Below the pieces are notes generated by a model. It saw nothing but the letters and a program-made list of their open reading frames with translations, was not told the DNA's origin and did not search any database. Below, piece by piece: positions 44,469-53,087 of a stretch of DNA of 64,000 nt. Within the stretch, counting starts at the first letter, position 1. Every line of letters starts with the position of its first letter. Source of the stretch: an uncultured Pelagibacteraceae bacterium (GTDB lineage Bacteria > Pseudomonadota > Alphaproteobacteria > Pelagibacterales > Pelagibacteraceae). The DNA lies in the NCBI GenBank assembly GCA_902599335.1, contig CACKFA010000004.1:55733-119732 (forward strand), written 5' to 3'. Both the position numbers and the translations under genes were made by a program.

Positions 44469-45053
44469 TTATTTAAGAGACCATTTAATTGCATCTTCCA
44501 TTCTGTCATCTCCCCAAAAGAGTTCATTTTTTACAATAAAAGATGGGCTACCAAATATTTTGTTTTCACGAGCCGAGTTTGTGTTTTCGTTGTACTTTGT
44601 TTTTATATTTGAAGAATTAGCCTCAGAGATTATTTTATCTTTATCTAAGCTTAATTCTGAGCAAACTTCGGAAATGCTTGGTTCGATGGCTGGTTCTTTA
44701 CCTTCTTGAAACCATTTTTTATAAGTGAGAATAACAAACTTTTCTCCCCAACCTTTTTCAAAACCAAGGATTGCAATTTGGTTTGCTAAATCAAATTCTG
44801 ATAATGGATAGGGCACTGGCGTTTTAGCAAAAAAACCATAACCTTCAGCTCTTCTTTCAATATCTCTCCACATGTAATTAACTTTATTCATTTTATCCTT
44901 TGGAAATGGGATATTGTTCATCTCTTTCATGATTGCTCTTACTGAAAAAGGTTTCCAATTAAATTTTACTTGATGTTGTTTTTCAACATCAAGTATTCTA
45001 GTTACGGATAGATAGGTATATGTGCTTCCTATAGAAAAATAAAAATCAATCAC
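44469..45053 (-). CDS. DsbA-fold 2-hydroxychromene-2-carboxylate isomerase-like protein
   Basis: A 194-residue protein of the kappa-GST/HCCA isomerase group: DFYFSIGSTYTYLSVTR at the start with the usual Ser/Thr active-site loop, FNWKPFSVRAIM, and the C-terminal KIFGSPSFIVKNELFWGDDRM typical of the family. Members use glutathione; in the absence of aromatic degradation genes nearby the substrate is uncertain. It follows the NTF2-like gene by four bases. Confidence 0.88.
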   Translation of the reverse strand: MIDFYFSIGSTYTYLSVTRILDVEKQHQVKFNWKPFSVRAIMKEMNNIPFPKDKMNKVNYMWRDIERRAEGYGFFAKTPVPYPLSEFDLANQIAILGFEKGWGEKFVILTYKKWFQEGKEPAIEPSISEVCSELSLDKDKIISEANSSNIKTKYNENTNSARENKIFGSPSFIVKNELFWGDDRMEDAIKWSLK

Positions 45054-45057
45054 TCAC

Positions 45058-45378
45058 TTACTTTGGCATTGGTGTAGCACCAGTTTCTAAACTGACAATT
45101 TTTCCATTGTCATATTTATAAACTGCCATTACCGCCTCAACATTTCCATCATCAAAAGTTACAAATGAATGATGAACACCAACTTCGTCATTTTCATAAA
45201 CAACTCTTACTTTATCTTGATTTATATCACCGCTCATTGCCCATTTTATAACATCACCTTTGCCCAAAACATTTCCTGACTTATGCATTGTGAATTTAAA
45301 ATCATCATGCAAAAGCTCATTCATCACTGCTTCATCCTTATTTTTTATTGCAGCACTATATTTTTCTAATATAGACAT
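45058..45378 (-). CDS. NTF2-like (SnoaL-type) small protein
   Basis: A 106-residue single-domain protein of the cone-shaped NTF2 fold: ILEKYSAAIKNKDEAVMNELLHDDFKFTMHKSGNVLGKGDVIKWA, with the family's helix-plus-beta start, and a closing VYKYDNGKIVSLETGATPMP. No catalytic role can be named. GAAAGGA gives a good ribosome site. It sits in a run of four to five small genes read leftwards from 46468. Confidence 0.7.
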   Translation of the reverse strand: MSILEKYSAAIKNKDEAVMNELLHDDFKFTMHKSGNVLGKGDVIKWAMSGDINQDKVRVVYENDEVGVHHSFVTFDDGNVEAVMAVYKYDNGKIVSLETGATPMPK

Positions 45379-45389
45379 GTTATTCCTTT

Positions 45390-45674
45390 CTATTTAACTT
45401 TAGTTAAATCATATATTGAGTAACTGTCTAACACTTCATCCATTATTGGTTTTGATACCTCGGTACCTTCTATAAACTTATGAAGTGCAGCTTCATCAGT
45501 ACAAAATATTTTAAACATTACAGTACTTTTGTCTGGAGTTACAGTTCCAATTGTTTTTTCAACCACTGCAACTTTTGCTCTTTCAGCAAGTCCTTCAGGA
45601 GATTGCATAAATCCCATGAATTTCTCAAAAGTACCTTCTTTTAACTTTGCTACTACTAGCATTTCTTTTTCCAT
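45390..45674 (-). CDS. Small dimeric alpha-beta-barrel-like protein, unknown
   Basis: A 94-residue protein that I read as a ferredoxin-like dimeric alpha-beta barrel: a first strand EMLVVAKLK, helix TFEKFMGFMQSPEGLAERAK, and strand-helix STVMFKIFCTDEAALHKFIEG. No catalytic residue is recognised. A near-perfect AGGAGG lies 7 bp ahead of the ATG, stronger than most genes here, so it may be highly expressed. The following protein in the operon has the same layout. Confidence 0.6.
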   Translation of the reverse strand: MEKEMLVVAKLKEGTFEKFMGFMQSPEGLAERAKVAVVEKTIGTVTPDKSTVMFKIFCTDEAALHKFIEGTEVSKPIMDEVLDSYSIYDLTKVK

Positions 45675-45691
45675 TTTTTCCTCCTATTTTA

Positions 45692-45982
45692 TTATCCCGA
45701 AAAATTTTCCATAAAGTCTCCATCCATGGGAGTAATTTTTGCAGAATTTAAATCAACTCCAGCTGCAGCTCTTGCAGCGTGAAGTTCTTTATCATTTTTA
45801 AATGCTTCAAACCCCTCCATAGTTGCATATTTTACAATTACTGTAAATTTTGAAGCATCTTCTTTTGATACACCAGCAAAAATAATGGTTGCACCAAATC
45901 CTTTAATTTTTTCAGCATTATCTTTAACCATATCTCTCCATGCTGAAAACGATTTTATATTCTCCTCTATTTTTATAATCAT
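45692..45982 (-). CDS. Small dimeric alpha-beta-barrel-like protein, unknown (paralogous fold)
   Basis: A 96-residue protein with the same order of elements as its neighbour: a strand, helix SFSAWRDMVKDNAEKIKGFG, strand TIIFAGV, then FTVIVKYATMEGFEAFKNDKELHAARAAAGVD. The last helix resembles those in DUF3764-like or ABM-type proteins. Function unknown. It lies 9 bp after the secreted protein gene and 17 bp before the next small gene. Confidence 0.6.
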   Translation of the reverse strand: MIIKIEENIKSFSAWRDMVKDNAEKIKGFGATIIFAGVSKEDASKFTVIVKYATMEGFEAFKNDKELHAARAAAGVDLNSAKITPMDGDFMENFSG

Positions 45983-45991
45983 ATGATTCCT

Positions 45992-46468
45992 TTAATAAGT
46001 ATATTCACCACTCATTTGATTCATAGAGTGAGCCATACCAGCTTTACCTCTTATATTTTGTCGACTTGAATTACCACTTCCTGAAATATTTTCATATTTT
46101 CCTGTTCCACCAACAATAACAAAAGTACCTGTTCCACCTTGGCCACCAGTTCCTTTACCTTTATAATTTATGTAAACTTTTTCACCATCCATTAGATAAA
46201 AAGTACACATACCTGTTTCATCGTCAAATTTTCCAGCTACCAATGTTAATCCGCCAATGCAATGCATAGTAGATTTATCAAAAATACTTCCAGGTTCTTT
46301 ATCCATTAGTCCGGCATTACCATCGTAAGTAATACTCATGTTTCCATTTCCAGCATCCATCGCGTTTAATGACCATGATCCTGCTCCAGCAGCATTAAAT
46401 TTTCCTGATTCTGCTAATGAGTAATTTGAAATCGTTAAAAAAATTATTAAAAATAAAATTTTCCTCAT
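45992..46468 (-). CDS. Secreted glycine-rich beta-barrel-like protein, unknown
   Basis: A 158-residue exported protein: signal peptide to about residue 20 (cleavage near LAES), then a Gly/Ser/Asn-rich beta sequence with TFVIVGGTGKYENISGSG near the C-terminus, a pattern seen in allene-oxide-cyclase-barrel-like and DUF-type periplasmic proteins. Two cysteines (TMHCIGG and GMCTFY) could pair. AAAGGAGGT is a strong ribosome site. It is the first gene of the leftward run and probably abundant in the periplasm. Confidence 0.6.
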   Translation of the reverse strand: MRKILFLIIFLTISNYSLAESGKFNAAGAGSWSLNAMDAGNGNMSITYDGNAGLMDKEPGSIFDKSTMHCIGGLTLVAGKFDDETGMCTFYLMDGEKVYINYKGKGTGGQGGTGTFVIVGGTGKYENISGSGNSSRQNIRGKAGMAHSMNQMSGEYTY

Positions 46469-46523
46469 TTTTACCTCCTTTAAATTGTTTAGTTTAATCT
46501 AATACTGTTACATAATTGTTAAG

Positions 46524-46558
46524 GAGTCACTCGCGTTTATAGCGCGCGTCAGTTATGC
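46524..46558. promoter_or_regulatory. G+C-rich imperfect inverted repeat in divergent spacer
   Basis: Within the 158 bp spacer between the leftward secreted-protein gene and the rightward membrane-protein gene, a patch containing ACTCGCG (46529-46535) and CGCGTCAGT (46545-46553) stands out in a spacer otherwise nearly all A+T. The arms share ACT-CGCG / CGCG-AGT with two extra bases on the right. It may be an operator for the divergent promoters. No regulator is encoded nearby, so this is tentative. Confidence 0.35.
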
Positions 46559-46626
46559 AATTTCAGAGCATTAAAAATGTTGATTATGCTGTTTTATTTA
46601 ATTTAAATATTTGATAATAATTATCT

Positions 46627-47043
46627 ATGATCGAAAAATTTAATGGAATTGTTTATCTAATAATTTTTATTGTTCATTTCCTTGTTTACGCCGTTTATGC
46701 TTTTAGAGCTATAGTTGGAACAAAGAGTTTTATGGATCAATATAACATCGATCATTCGGCAGCTGTGATTACAAGATTTTTTGGAGCTCCTTTTGTTGGG
46801 TCTTTCTTAATGGCTCTTTATATTATGTTCGTTAGAGATGGAGGGGTAAATGGAACTTGGGCGTTCTTTAATTTAGTATTTGTTCAAAATTTAATGTACT
46901 TAATATTTGGTATTTATACCATTTACATAAATAAACTTGGACACACTGAAAAGACTAATAGTGAAGGTGTAATAGCTGCTGGAGTACTTACAATTTTAAG
47001 TGCTATTCTTACTTACGGATTAGCTGATAAAATTTATATTTAA
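46627..47043 (+). CDS. Hypothetical four-helix membrane protein
   Basis: A 138-residue protein with four predicted membrane helices: YLIIFIVHFLVYAVYAFRA, SFLMALYIMF, NLMYLIFGIYTIYI and a last one ending LTYGLADKI. The loop after helix 1 (IVGTKSFMDQYNIDHSAAVITRFFG) is the most polar and probably most conserved part. I do not recognise a family. The 3' end overlaps the cysK stop by four bases on the opposite strand. Confidence 0.65.
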   Translation: MIEKFNGIVYLIIFIVHFLVYAVYAFRAIVGTKSFMDQYNIDHSAAVITRFFGAPFVGSFLMALYIMFVRDGGVNGTWAFFNLVFVQNLMYLIFGIYTIYINKLGHTEKTNSEGVIAAGVLTILSAILTYGLADKIYI

Positions 47044-48041
47044 AACCAATTAGGTATTGGTAAACCTTTTTCTTCTAAAAATTTTTTATTAAACATTTTA
47101 GTTGCGTATTTGTCACTCCTATCACAAAGAATGGTAACAATAGTTTTTCCTGGCCCTAACTCTTTTCCCATTTTAATTGCTCCTGCAATATTTATTCCAC
47201 AGCTTGTACCTAGACTTAATCCCTCGTTTTGAATTAAATCATATAGAATAGGCAGAGCCTCATGATCATCAATTGAATAAGCATCATCAATTTTAGCTTC
47301 ACCAAAGTTAGCTGTTACTCTACTTGAACCTATTCCTTCAGTAATTGATCCACCTTCTGACTTTAGTTCGCCATTCTTTATATAATTATAAAGAGCTGAA
47401 CCTTTTGGATCTGATAGATAAATTTTTATATTTTTGTTTTTTTCTTTAAGAGCATTGCTTACACCTGAAATAGTTCCTCCAGTTCCAGAAGAACATACAA
47501 ACCCATCAACTTTACCTTCAGTTTGTTCCCATATTTCTTGTCCTGTTCCTTCGTAATGACCTTTGGCATTTGCTGTGTTATCAAACTGGTTAGCCCAAAT
47601 TACACCATTATTATTTGTGGGTCTTAATTCATCTGCAAGTCTAGCTGCAACTTTAACAAAATTGTTATCATCTTTGTAAGGCTTAGGTGGCACTAATCTT
47701 AATTCAGCTCCAAGATTTCTAAGTAGATCTTTTTTCTCTTGGGTTTGATTGTCATTCATTACAATGATTGTTTTATAACCAAGAGAGTTTCCTAAAAGAC
47801 CTAAACCAATTCCTGTGTTACCAGCTGTTCCTTCCACAACAGTTCCACCTTTAGAAATTAATTTTTTTTCTTGAGCATCTTTAATTAAAGCAAGTGCAGC
47901 TCTATCTTTAACTGATCCACCTGGATTTAAAAATTCTGCTTTTCCATAAATATTACATCCAGTAATTTCTGATGCTGCTCTTAATTTAATTAGTGGGGTA
48001 TTTCCTATTCCTGAAATAAAATCGTTTTGTGTGTTATTCAT
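47040..48041 (-). CDS. cysK: Cysteine synthase (O-acetylserine sulfhydrylase)
   Basis: A 333-residue PLP enzyme. The PLP lysine is in [11 protein letters not shown], the substrate loop is [11 protein letters not shown] and the phosphate loop is [13 protein letters not shown] 48041 is chosen over the longer frame from 48092, since [15 protein letters not shown] directly after it is the normal start of the family and the 17 extra residues would lie inside cysE. It overlaps the cysE stop by 8 bp. It makes cysteine from O-acetylserine and sulfide. Confidence 0.93.
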   Translation of the reverse strand: MNNTQNDFISGIGNTPLIKLRAASEITGCNIYGKAEFLNPGGSVKDRAALALIKDAQEKKLISKGGTVVEGTAGNTGIGLGLLGNSLGYKTIIVMNDNQTQEKKDLLRNLGAELRLVPPKPYKDDNNFVKVAARLADELRPTNNNGVIWANQFDNTANAKGHYEGTGQEIWEQTEGKVDGFVCSSGTGGTISGVSNALKEKNKNIKIYLSDPKGSALYNYIKNGELKSEGGSITEGIGSSRVTANFGEAKIDDAYSIDDHEALPILYDLIQNEGLSLGTSCGINIAGAIKMGKELGPGKTIVTILCDRSDKYATKMFNKKFLEEKGLPIPNWF

Positions 48042-48618
48042 TTTCTGATTTTTTATCACTATCAGGTGTAATTCCATAAGGTTTAAATTCACTATCAGCT
48101 ATTCCAACACTTCTAGCTGGAATTCCAACCATGACAGCATTTTCTGCAACATCTTTAGTTATGACTGCATTAGCTCCAATTCTTGCACCTTTACCAACTA
48201 CTACTGGACCTAATACTTGTGCACCTGAACCAATTACTACATCTTCTTTTATAGTAGGATGTCTTTTCATGTTACGTTGATCATTAGAGTTTATACTAGG
48301 TGCAATTCCACCTAATGTAACCATATGATAGATTGTAACATTGTCTCCAATGTCCGAAGTTTCGCCAATCACAACGCCCATTCCATGATCGATAAATAAA
48401 TTTTTTCCAATTTTAGCGTTTGGATGTATTTCGATACCAGTTAAGAATCTTGAAAATTGAGAAATGATTCTTGCAATCAAATGAAATTTTGCAGTACTAA
48501 AAAAATTAGCTATTCTATGAAAGAATACCGCTTTAACACCTGGATAAGTTAATATTAAACTTAATTTAGATTTTGCTGCTGGATCTCTATCAATTATTGA
48601 TTGTAAAAAATCACTCAT
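48034..48618 (-). CDS. cysE: Serine O-acetyltransferase
   Basis: A 194-residue left-handed beta-helix acetyltransferase. Hexapeptide repeats run from [18 protein letters not shown] through [15 protein letters not shown] to [27 protein letters not shown], with the catalytic His in [11 protein letters not shown] and [11 protein letters not shown] after the loop. It is the short form. The C-terminus ends in Asn-Glu, not in the Ile that plugs the CysK active site in the classic cysteine synthase complex. It is the first gene of the cysE-cysK unit and divergent from the VOC gene. Confidence 0.93.
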   Translation of the reverse strand: MSDFLQSIIDRDPAAKSKLSLILTYPGVKAVFFHRIANFFSTAKFHLIARIISQFSRFLTGIEIHPNAKIGKNLFIDHGMGVVIGETSDIGDNVTIYHMVTLGGIAPSINSNDQRNMKRHPTIKEDVVIGSGAQVLGPVVVGKGARIGANAVITKDVAENAVMVGIPARSVGIADSEFKPYGITPDSDKKSENE

Positions 48619-48698
48619 ATTTCTTAAGTTTAGTTGCTGTTGATTAAAAAATTATATGCCTTATATAGTACTTAATCGCTCAATTTAAAGAGGTTTAT

Positions 48699-49109
48699 AT
48701 GTACAAAAACACCAATTGTTTTCATCTAGCTATCCCTTGTGGAGATCTAGAGGTTGCAAAAAAATTTTACAGTGAAACTTTAGGATGTAGGTTAGATAAT
48801 TCGGCACAAGAGTGGGCAGATGTTGATTTTTGGGGCAATGAATTAACTTTGCATAAAAGCGAACATAAATTAGACAATGAGAGACATGATGTAGACATGG
48901 GAAATGTTTCTGTCCCTCATTTTGGTGTTCATTTATCCAGAAAAGACTTTGATGCTTTAAAACAAAGATTAAAAGATAGCGGAACTAAGTATTACGATGA
49001 ACCTTATTTGAGATTTAAAGGAACAAAATACGAGCAAGAAACTTTCTTCGTTAAAGACCCAAACGAAAACATTCTAGAAATCAAAACATTAACAGCAAAC
49101 CCAGAGTAA
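48699..49109 (+). CDS. VOC/glyoxalase-superfamily dioxygenase-like protein
   Basis: A 136-residue protein with two VOC half-modules: FHLAIPCGDLEVAKKFYSETLGCRLDN, then PHFGVHLSRKDFDALKQRLK, and the closing ETFFVKDPNENILEIKTL. The putative metal ligands are His near residue 7, His in PHFGVH and Glu in LEIK. Function could be a dioxygenase or isomerase; substrate unknown. AAAGAGG precedes the ATG at good spacing. Confidence 0.87.
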   Translation: MYKNTNCFHLAIPCGDLEVAKKFYSETLGCRLDNSAQEWADVDFWGNELTLHKSEHKLDNERHDVDMGNVSVPHFGVHLSRKDFDALKQRLKDSGTKYYDEPYLRFKGTKYEQETFFVKDPNENILEIKTLTANPE

Positions 49110-49121
49110 ACTTAAAGCCTA

Positions 49122-49727
49122 ATGGAATACCTGGTATTAGGCTTCTTTACTGGGATTAGCTTAATCTTAGCTATAGGTGCCCAGAATATTTTTGTTATTG
49201 AGCAAGGTTTAAAAAAACAACACATATTTATTGTTTGCTTAATATGTTCAATATCAGATTTGATATTAATTTTTTTGGGTATTTTTCTTTTCCATTATTT
49301 TAATCAATATTTTAACTCATTAATTGAATTAATTTTAAATTTATTTTTAATTTTATTTTTACTTCACTTTATTTTTAAAAAAATAAAATCTCATTATTCT
49401 GATATTAATTTTAGCACTGAGCCAAATAATATTTCAAAATTAAATATTGTATTTAAAACTTTAGGATTTACATATTTAAATCCACATGTTTATTCTGATA
49501 CAGTTTTTTTTCTTGGAAATTTTTCAAAAAATTATTTACTTAACCAAAAAATTTTATTTGGGATAGGTGCGTCTATAGCATCATTTTTATTTTTTTTTAT
49601 ATTAGGATATTTATCTAATTATTTATCGAAGTATGCTAATAGTAAAAAAATTTGGAAAGTAATTAATATTTTTATTATATGTTTTATGTCTATTTTAACT
49701 TTATTCATTATTAAGGAAATATTATGA
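49122..49727 (+). CDS. LysE-family amino acid exporter
   Basis: A 201-residue six-helix membrane protein. The N-terminal GISLILAIGAQNIFVIEQGLKKQ and the TLGFTYLNPHVYSDTVFFLG segment (with the NPxxYxDxxxxLG-type motif) are characteristic of the LysE/ArgO branch for basic amino acids. ATGA overlap with the hydrolase gene suggests joint expression but no functional link is evident. Confidence 0.9.
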   Translation: MEYLVLGFFTGISLILAIGAQNIFVIEQGLKKQHIFIVCLICSISDLILIFLGIFLFHYFNQYFNSLIELILNLFLILFLLHFIFKKIKSHYSDINFSTEPNNISKLNIVFKTLGFTYLNPHVYSDTVFFLGNFSKNYLLNQKILFGIGASIASFLFFFILGYLSNYLSKYANSKKIWKVINIFIICFMSILTLFIIKEIL

Positions 49728-50479
49728 GCAATATTTACGTAGATGATTTAGGCGAAGGGTTTCCTTTTGTTTTAGTTCATGGCTATCTAGGCTCATCTGA
49801 AATGTGGACTTTTCAAAAAGAATTTTTTTCAAAAGATTATCGTGTGATTACCCCAGCTCTCCCAGGATTTGGAGAAAGTCATAATGTAAAATCTTTAAAT
49901 TCTATTAATAAAATGGCTAAAGAAATTATAAATGTATTAGATCAAAAAAAGATCGATAAATTCAATTTAATTGGTCATTCAATGGGAGGAATGATTGTTC
50001 AAGAAATTACAAAATTGATTGGGGATAGAGTTAATAAATTAATTTGTTTTGCAACAGGATCCATTGGAGATATCCCGGGAAGATTTGAGACTATGGAGGA
50101 AACAAGGGAAAAACTTAAAAAAGAAGGTACAGAACTCTCTTTTTCTAGAGTGCCTCTTAAGTGGTTTGTAAAAGGTGATAAGGACAAAAATTATTTCCTT
50201 TGTGAAAATGCTGTTAAAAATGTTTCATTAGAAGCTGCTGATAATGCATTACTAGCAATGAAAAATTGGAGAGGTAAAGAAAATTTAAAAAATATAAAAA
50301 ATGACACCCTTATAATATGGGGCGATAAAGATACTTCATATAATTTTGATCAAGTTGATACACTTAATAAAAACATTAAAAATAGCCGTTTAGAAATATT
50401 TAAAGATTGTGCTCATAATGTTCACTTAGAACAGCCTGATCAGTTTAATAATTTGGTAAAAGAATTTATCTCAAAATAA
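49724..50479 (+). CDS. Alpha/beta hydrolase
   Basis: A 251-residue protein of the alpha/beta hydrolase fold. Nucleophile elbow GHSMGG near residue 87, oxyanion HGYLGS near 19-24, acid residue likely Asp in IIWGDKDTS near 199 and the catalytic His in CAHNVHLEQPDQF near 229. It is an esterase, lactonase or C-C hydrolase; which one cannot be said. Its 3' end overlaps the convergent HAD gene by 14 bp. Confidence 0.9.
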   Translation: MSNIYVDDLGEGFPFVLVHGYLGSSEMWTFQKEFFSKDYRVITPALPGFGESHNVKSLNSINKMAKEIINVLDQKKIDKFNLIGHSMGGMIVQEITKLIGDRVNKLICFATGSIGDIPGRFETMEETREKLKKEGTELSFSRVPLKWFVKGDKDKNYFLCENAVKNVSLEAADNALLAMKNWRGKENLKNIKNDTLIIWGDKDTSYNFDQVDTLNKNIKNSRLEIFKDCAHNVHLEQPDQFNNLVKEFISK

Positions 50480-51128
50480 TATTTTTATTAAGCTGATAAA
50501 CTTTTTTATAAGCTCCAATAAATTTTTTTGGAGAATGAAATTTTCCAGGAAAAATTATACATTTTATTTTAGCTCGCCTAGCTGAATTTAAACTTTCTTG
50601 AGAATCCTCAATTGCTACACAATCATTAGCTTTAAGCTTAAGTTTTTTAAGTGCTAATAAGTATATATCTGGGTTGGGTTTGTATTTTTTTACTAATTTT
50701 GCATTCCCTATAAAGTTAAAATCTCTTTTATTAATTGAATTTCTTAAACAATATAAGATTGCATTTATATTATTTGTAGAAGTAGATGAAACAAATGCAA
50801 TTTTTATATTTTCTTTTTTGCATAAAGAAATTAAATTTTTAACACCTGGTCTTAATTTAAGATGATTTTTTTTAAGATAATTATTAAATAATTTAGTCTT
50901 TAAATTTCTTAAATATACTGAATTAACTTCAATTTTTTTCTTTTTGGCATATCTTGATATTCTATCTTTGCCACCTGATTTGCTTAATAAATTTTGATAC
51001 TCAAGTTTGGTCCAATTCCAATCGAGTCCATATTGTTTGAATGCTTTATTGAATGACTTTCTCTGAATTTCTGAAGTTTCAACAATAGATCCAATAGAAC
51101 CAAAAAGTAATGCTTTAAAATATTTCAA
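50466..51128 (-). CDS. HAD-superfamily protein without the DxD nucleophile
   Basis: A 220-residue CbbY/HAD-IA-type protein. Motif II (FVSST) and motif III/IV (KPNPDIYLLAL and CVAIEDSQESLNSA) are present, with the Lys and acidic pair. Motif I, normally F-D-x-D-G-T, reads FGSIGSIVETSE here, so the Asp nucleophile is Gly and the second Asp is Ile. I recall FGSIGT in alphaproteobacterial relatives, which points to a real subfamily without phosphatase activity. It overlaps the permease gene by four bases and lies in an ABC operon. Confidence 0.8.
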   Translation of the reverse strand: MKYFKALLFGSIGSIVETSEIQRKSFNKAFKQYGLDWNWTKLEYQNLLSKSGGKDRISRYAKKKKIEVNSVYLRNLKTKLFNNYLKKNHLKLRPGVKNLISLCKKENIKIAFVSSTSTNNINAILYCLRNSINKRDFNFIGNAKLVKKYKPNPDIYLLALKKLKLKANDCVAIEDSQESLNSARRAKIKCIIFPGKFHSPKKFIGAYKKVYQLNKNIILR

Positions 51129-52006
51129 CCTTTCACAGCTCCAGCAGTTAAACCACTAATAACCTGTCTTTGGAAAAACATAACAAGCATAAATAAAGGC
51201 GCAGTAGCAGATACAACTGCAGAAACTGCCCACATTAAATTTCCTTCATGTTGATTAGTACCTAAATAACTTTGTATTTTTGGAACCATGGTATGATTTT
51301 CTTGATTGAGAAGTAATGCTGTTACTGTAAAATCATTATAGGCTAACATTAAACTAAATAAACCTGCTGTAATTACTCCAGGCCACATCACAGGCATAAT
51401 AATATGCCTAAAAGCTTGAAAATAAGAACAACCATCTATTAAAGCACTTTCATCAAGTTCTTTAGGAACAGTTTTGAAAAATGAATAAAGCAGCCACAAA
51501 GTAAAAGGTTGATTTATAGCAACCAAAACAACAATTGTAGTTGGAAGAATTCCCCAAATTTGTAATTCAAAGAAAGGAAAAAGATATCCTGATACTAAAG
51601 TTATATGTGGCATAGCTCTAAAAATTAAAGCTGCCATTAAAATCCAAAAAGCATATTTCTCAGTTGATCTTGAAAGAGCATATGCTCCTAAAGTTCCTAA
51701 AAATAAAGAAATACTTACAACAAATACTGTAACTATAATTGTATTTTTTGATGCTTTCCAAAATTCACCTTCAGTCCAAGCTTGTGTATAAGCATTAGTT
51801 GTAAATTGTCCGCCTGTTTCAATTAAGGTATTAAATGCTGATATAGCATACCACCAATCAGATCTTGAAAAGAAATCAGCTCTTACTTTAAATGATCCCC
51901 AAAAAGTCCAAATAAAAGGGAAACATGCTATTAACAACCAAGTGATAATAAAAATAGTATTAAAAGTTTTTAAACGAGTTGATTTTGTATCTAGTCCATA
52001 ATCCAT
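51125..52006 (-). CDS. Carbohydrate-type ABC transporter permease (MalG-like)
   Basis: A 293-residue permease with six helices. N-terminal ITWLLIACFPFIWTFWGSFKVRADFFS is the MalG-type start, and the coupling loop ELDESALIDGCSYFQAFRHIIMP sits near residue 195. It pairs with the permease encoded just upstream (two bases apart). CUT1 transporters import sugars, polyols or related osmolytes. No ATPase gene lies in this leftward unit. Confidence 0.92.
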   Translation of the reverse strand: MDYGLDTKSTRLKTFNTIFIITWLLIACFPFIWTFWGSFKVRADFFSRSDWWYAISAFNTLIETGGQFTTNAYTQAWTEGEFWKASKNTIIVTVFVVSISLFLGTLGAYALSRSTEKYAFWILMAALIFRAMPHITLVSGYLFPFFELQIWGILPTTIVVLVAINQPFTLWLLYSFFKTVPKELDESALIDGCSYFQAFRHIIMPVMWPGVITAGLFSLMLAYNDFTVTALLLNQENHTMVPKIQSYLGTNQHEGNLMWAVSAVVSATAPLFMLVMFFQRQVISGLTAGAVKG

Positions 52007-52008
52007 AA

Positions 52009-53037
52009 TTATCTTGCTGTTTTAAATTCTTTCCAAGTTCTAATTAATACTGGTGCTAGCAGAATAGCTATACCAATAATAGTCATCATTGAAGTAGCTG
52101 CAGCAGAACCAAACAATATCACTTCCTCATTAACTAAATTGTCATAGATTAACCAAGATAAAGACTGTGCACTCCCTTCAGCACTAAACCCTATAATGGG
52201 TTCAAATACTCTAAAATTATCCATTAAAGAGATCAAAGCTACAAATGTAACTACAGGATAAATATGGGGTAAAACTATATGTTTAATTCTTTGAAATCTT
52301 GAGGCACCATCTATAATTGCTGCTTCAATTGGTTCTTGAGGAACTGTTTGAAGTGCCGCATAAAAAACCACAAAGGCAAAAGGGGAGTGATGCCATATTC
52401 CGTAAATAATTATTGTTATCCATGTTAATGTTTTTGATGATTTTAGTGATAAATAAGGATCATTCATTAAATTTTGAATATTTGCTCCAATTATACCCTG
52501 AGAATCTATCATCCAAAATAATACTAATGATCCAACCAACGGTGTAACAATCATCGGTAAAATTGTACCAAAGATTAAAGGTCCCCTAATTTTTCTAGCA
52601 ACTGCATTTAAGCTTAATGCAATAATAAATCCTAAGAGGAGTACATTTGGTGTAACAAACAAACAATAAGTTAAAGTAAATATTAGAGCTTTATAAAAGG
52701 GAAGATTAGTTACTTGGTCTACAAAAGCGCCAAAACTTTCAGTTTCATTCCAAAATTTTTTTATTTCATCAACCGCTAAATGATTTCGATCAGTATAAGT
52801 ACCAAAACCATTAAATTTTCCAAGAGGCTTTGCTTCCCTAATTTTTGAGGTTTCTTCGTTATCAACTACAATTGAAACAGTACATCCAAAAGGATCACAT
52901 TTTTTAACTTCTTTTACTACTTGATCATGTTGTGCATAAAAGGATTGAATGCCGGTAGATATAATTGGTAACCCAATAAACAGGATCATTGCTAAGCCTG
53001 TTGGTAAAAAAAACCAAAAAAAAGTTTTATTAGGCAT
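52009..53037 (-). CDS. Carbohydrate-type ABC transporter permease (MalF-like) with periplasmic insert
   Basis: A 342-residue permease. After helix 1 an insert of about 85 residues precedes helix 2; it contains KKCDPFGCTVSI, two cysteines that may pair in the periplasm. The coupling loop EPIEAAIIDGASRFQRIKHIVLP is near residue 237. It teams with the MalG-like subunit. The inserted domain is similar in position to the one in the MalF-like subunit at 61147. Confidence 0.9.
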   Translation of the reverse strand: MPNKTFFWFFLPTGLAMILFIGLPIISTGIQSFYAQHDQVVKEVKKCDPFGCTVSIVVDNEETSKIREAKPLGKFNGFGTYTDRNHLAVDEIKKFWNETESFGAFVDQVTNLPFYKALIFTLTYCLFVTPNVLLLGFIIALSLNAVARKIRGPLIFGTILPMIVTPLVGSLVLFWMIDSQGIIGANIQNLMNDPYLSLKSSKTLTWITIIIYGIWHHSPFAFVVFYAALQTVPQEPIEAAIIDGASRFQRIKHIVLPHIYPVVTFVALISLMDNFRVFEPIIGFSAEGSAQSLSWLIYDNLVNEEVILFGSAAATSMMTIIGIAILLAPVLIRTWKEFKTAR

Positions 53038-53050
53038 TTAAATATTGATT

Positions 53051-53073
53051 AAGTGGGGAGTAAATCCCCACTT
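53051..53073 (-). terminator. Stem-loop between binding-protein and permease genes
   Basis: AAGTGGGGA and TCCCCACTT form a perfect 9 bp stem with a GTAAA/TTTAC loop, between the end of the leftward binding-protein gene (53088) and the permease start (53037). On the minus strand only a short AATCAATATTT follows, so it looks like a leaky terminator or a stabilising hairpin rather than a complete stop. Confidence 0.72.
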
Positions 53074-53087
53074 ATAAGTTTTAGATT

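Noticed and set aside
50466..51128. HAD gene as a decaying pseudogene
   Set aside because: The frame is intact, other motifs are kept and the same motif I change is remembered from alphaproteobacterial relatives.
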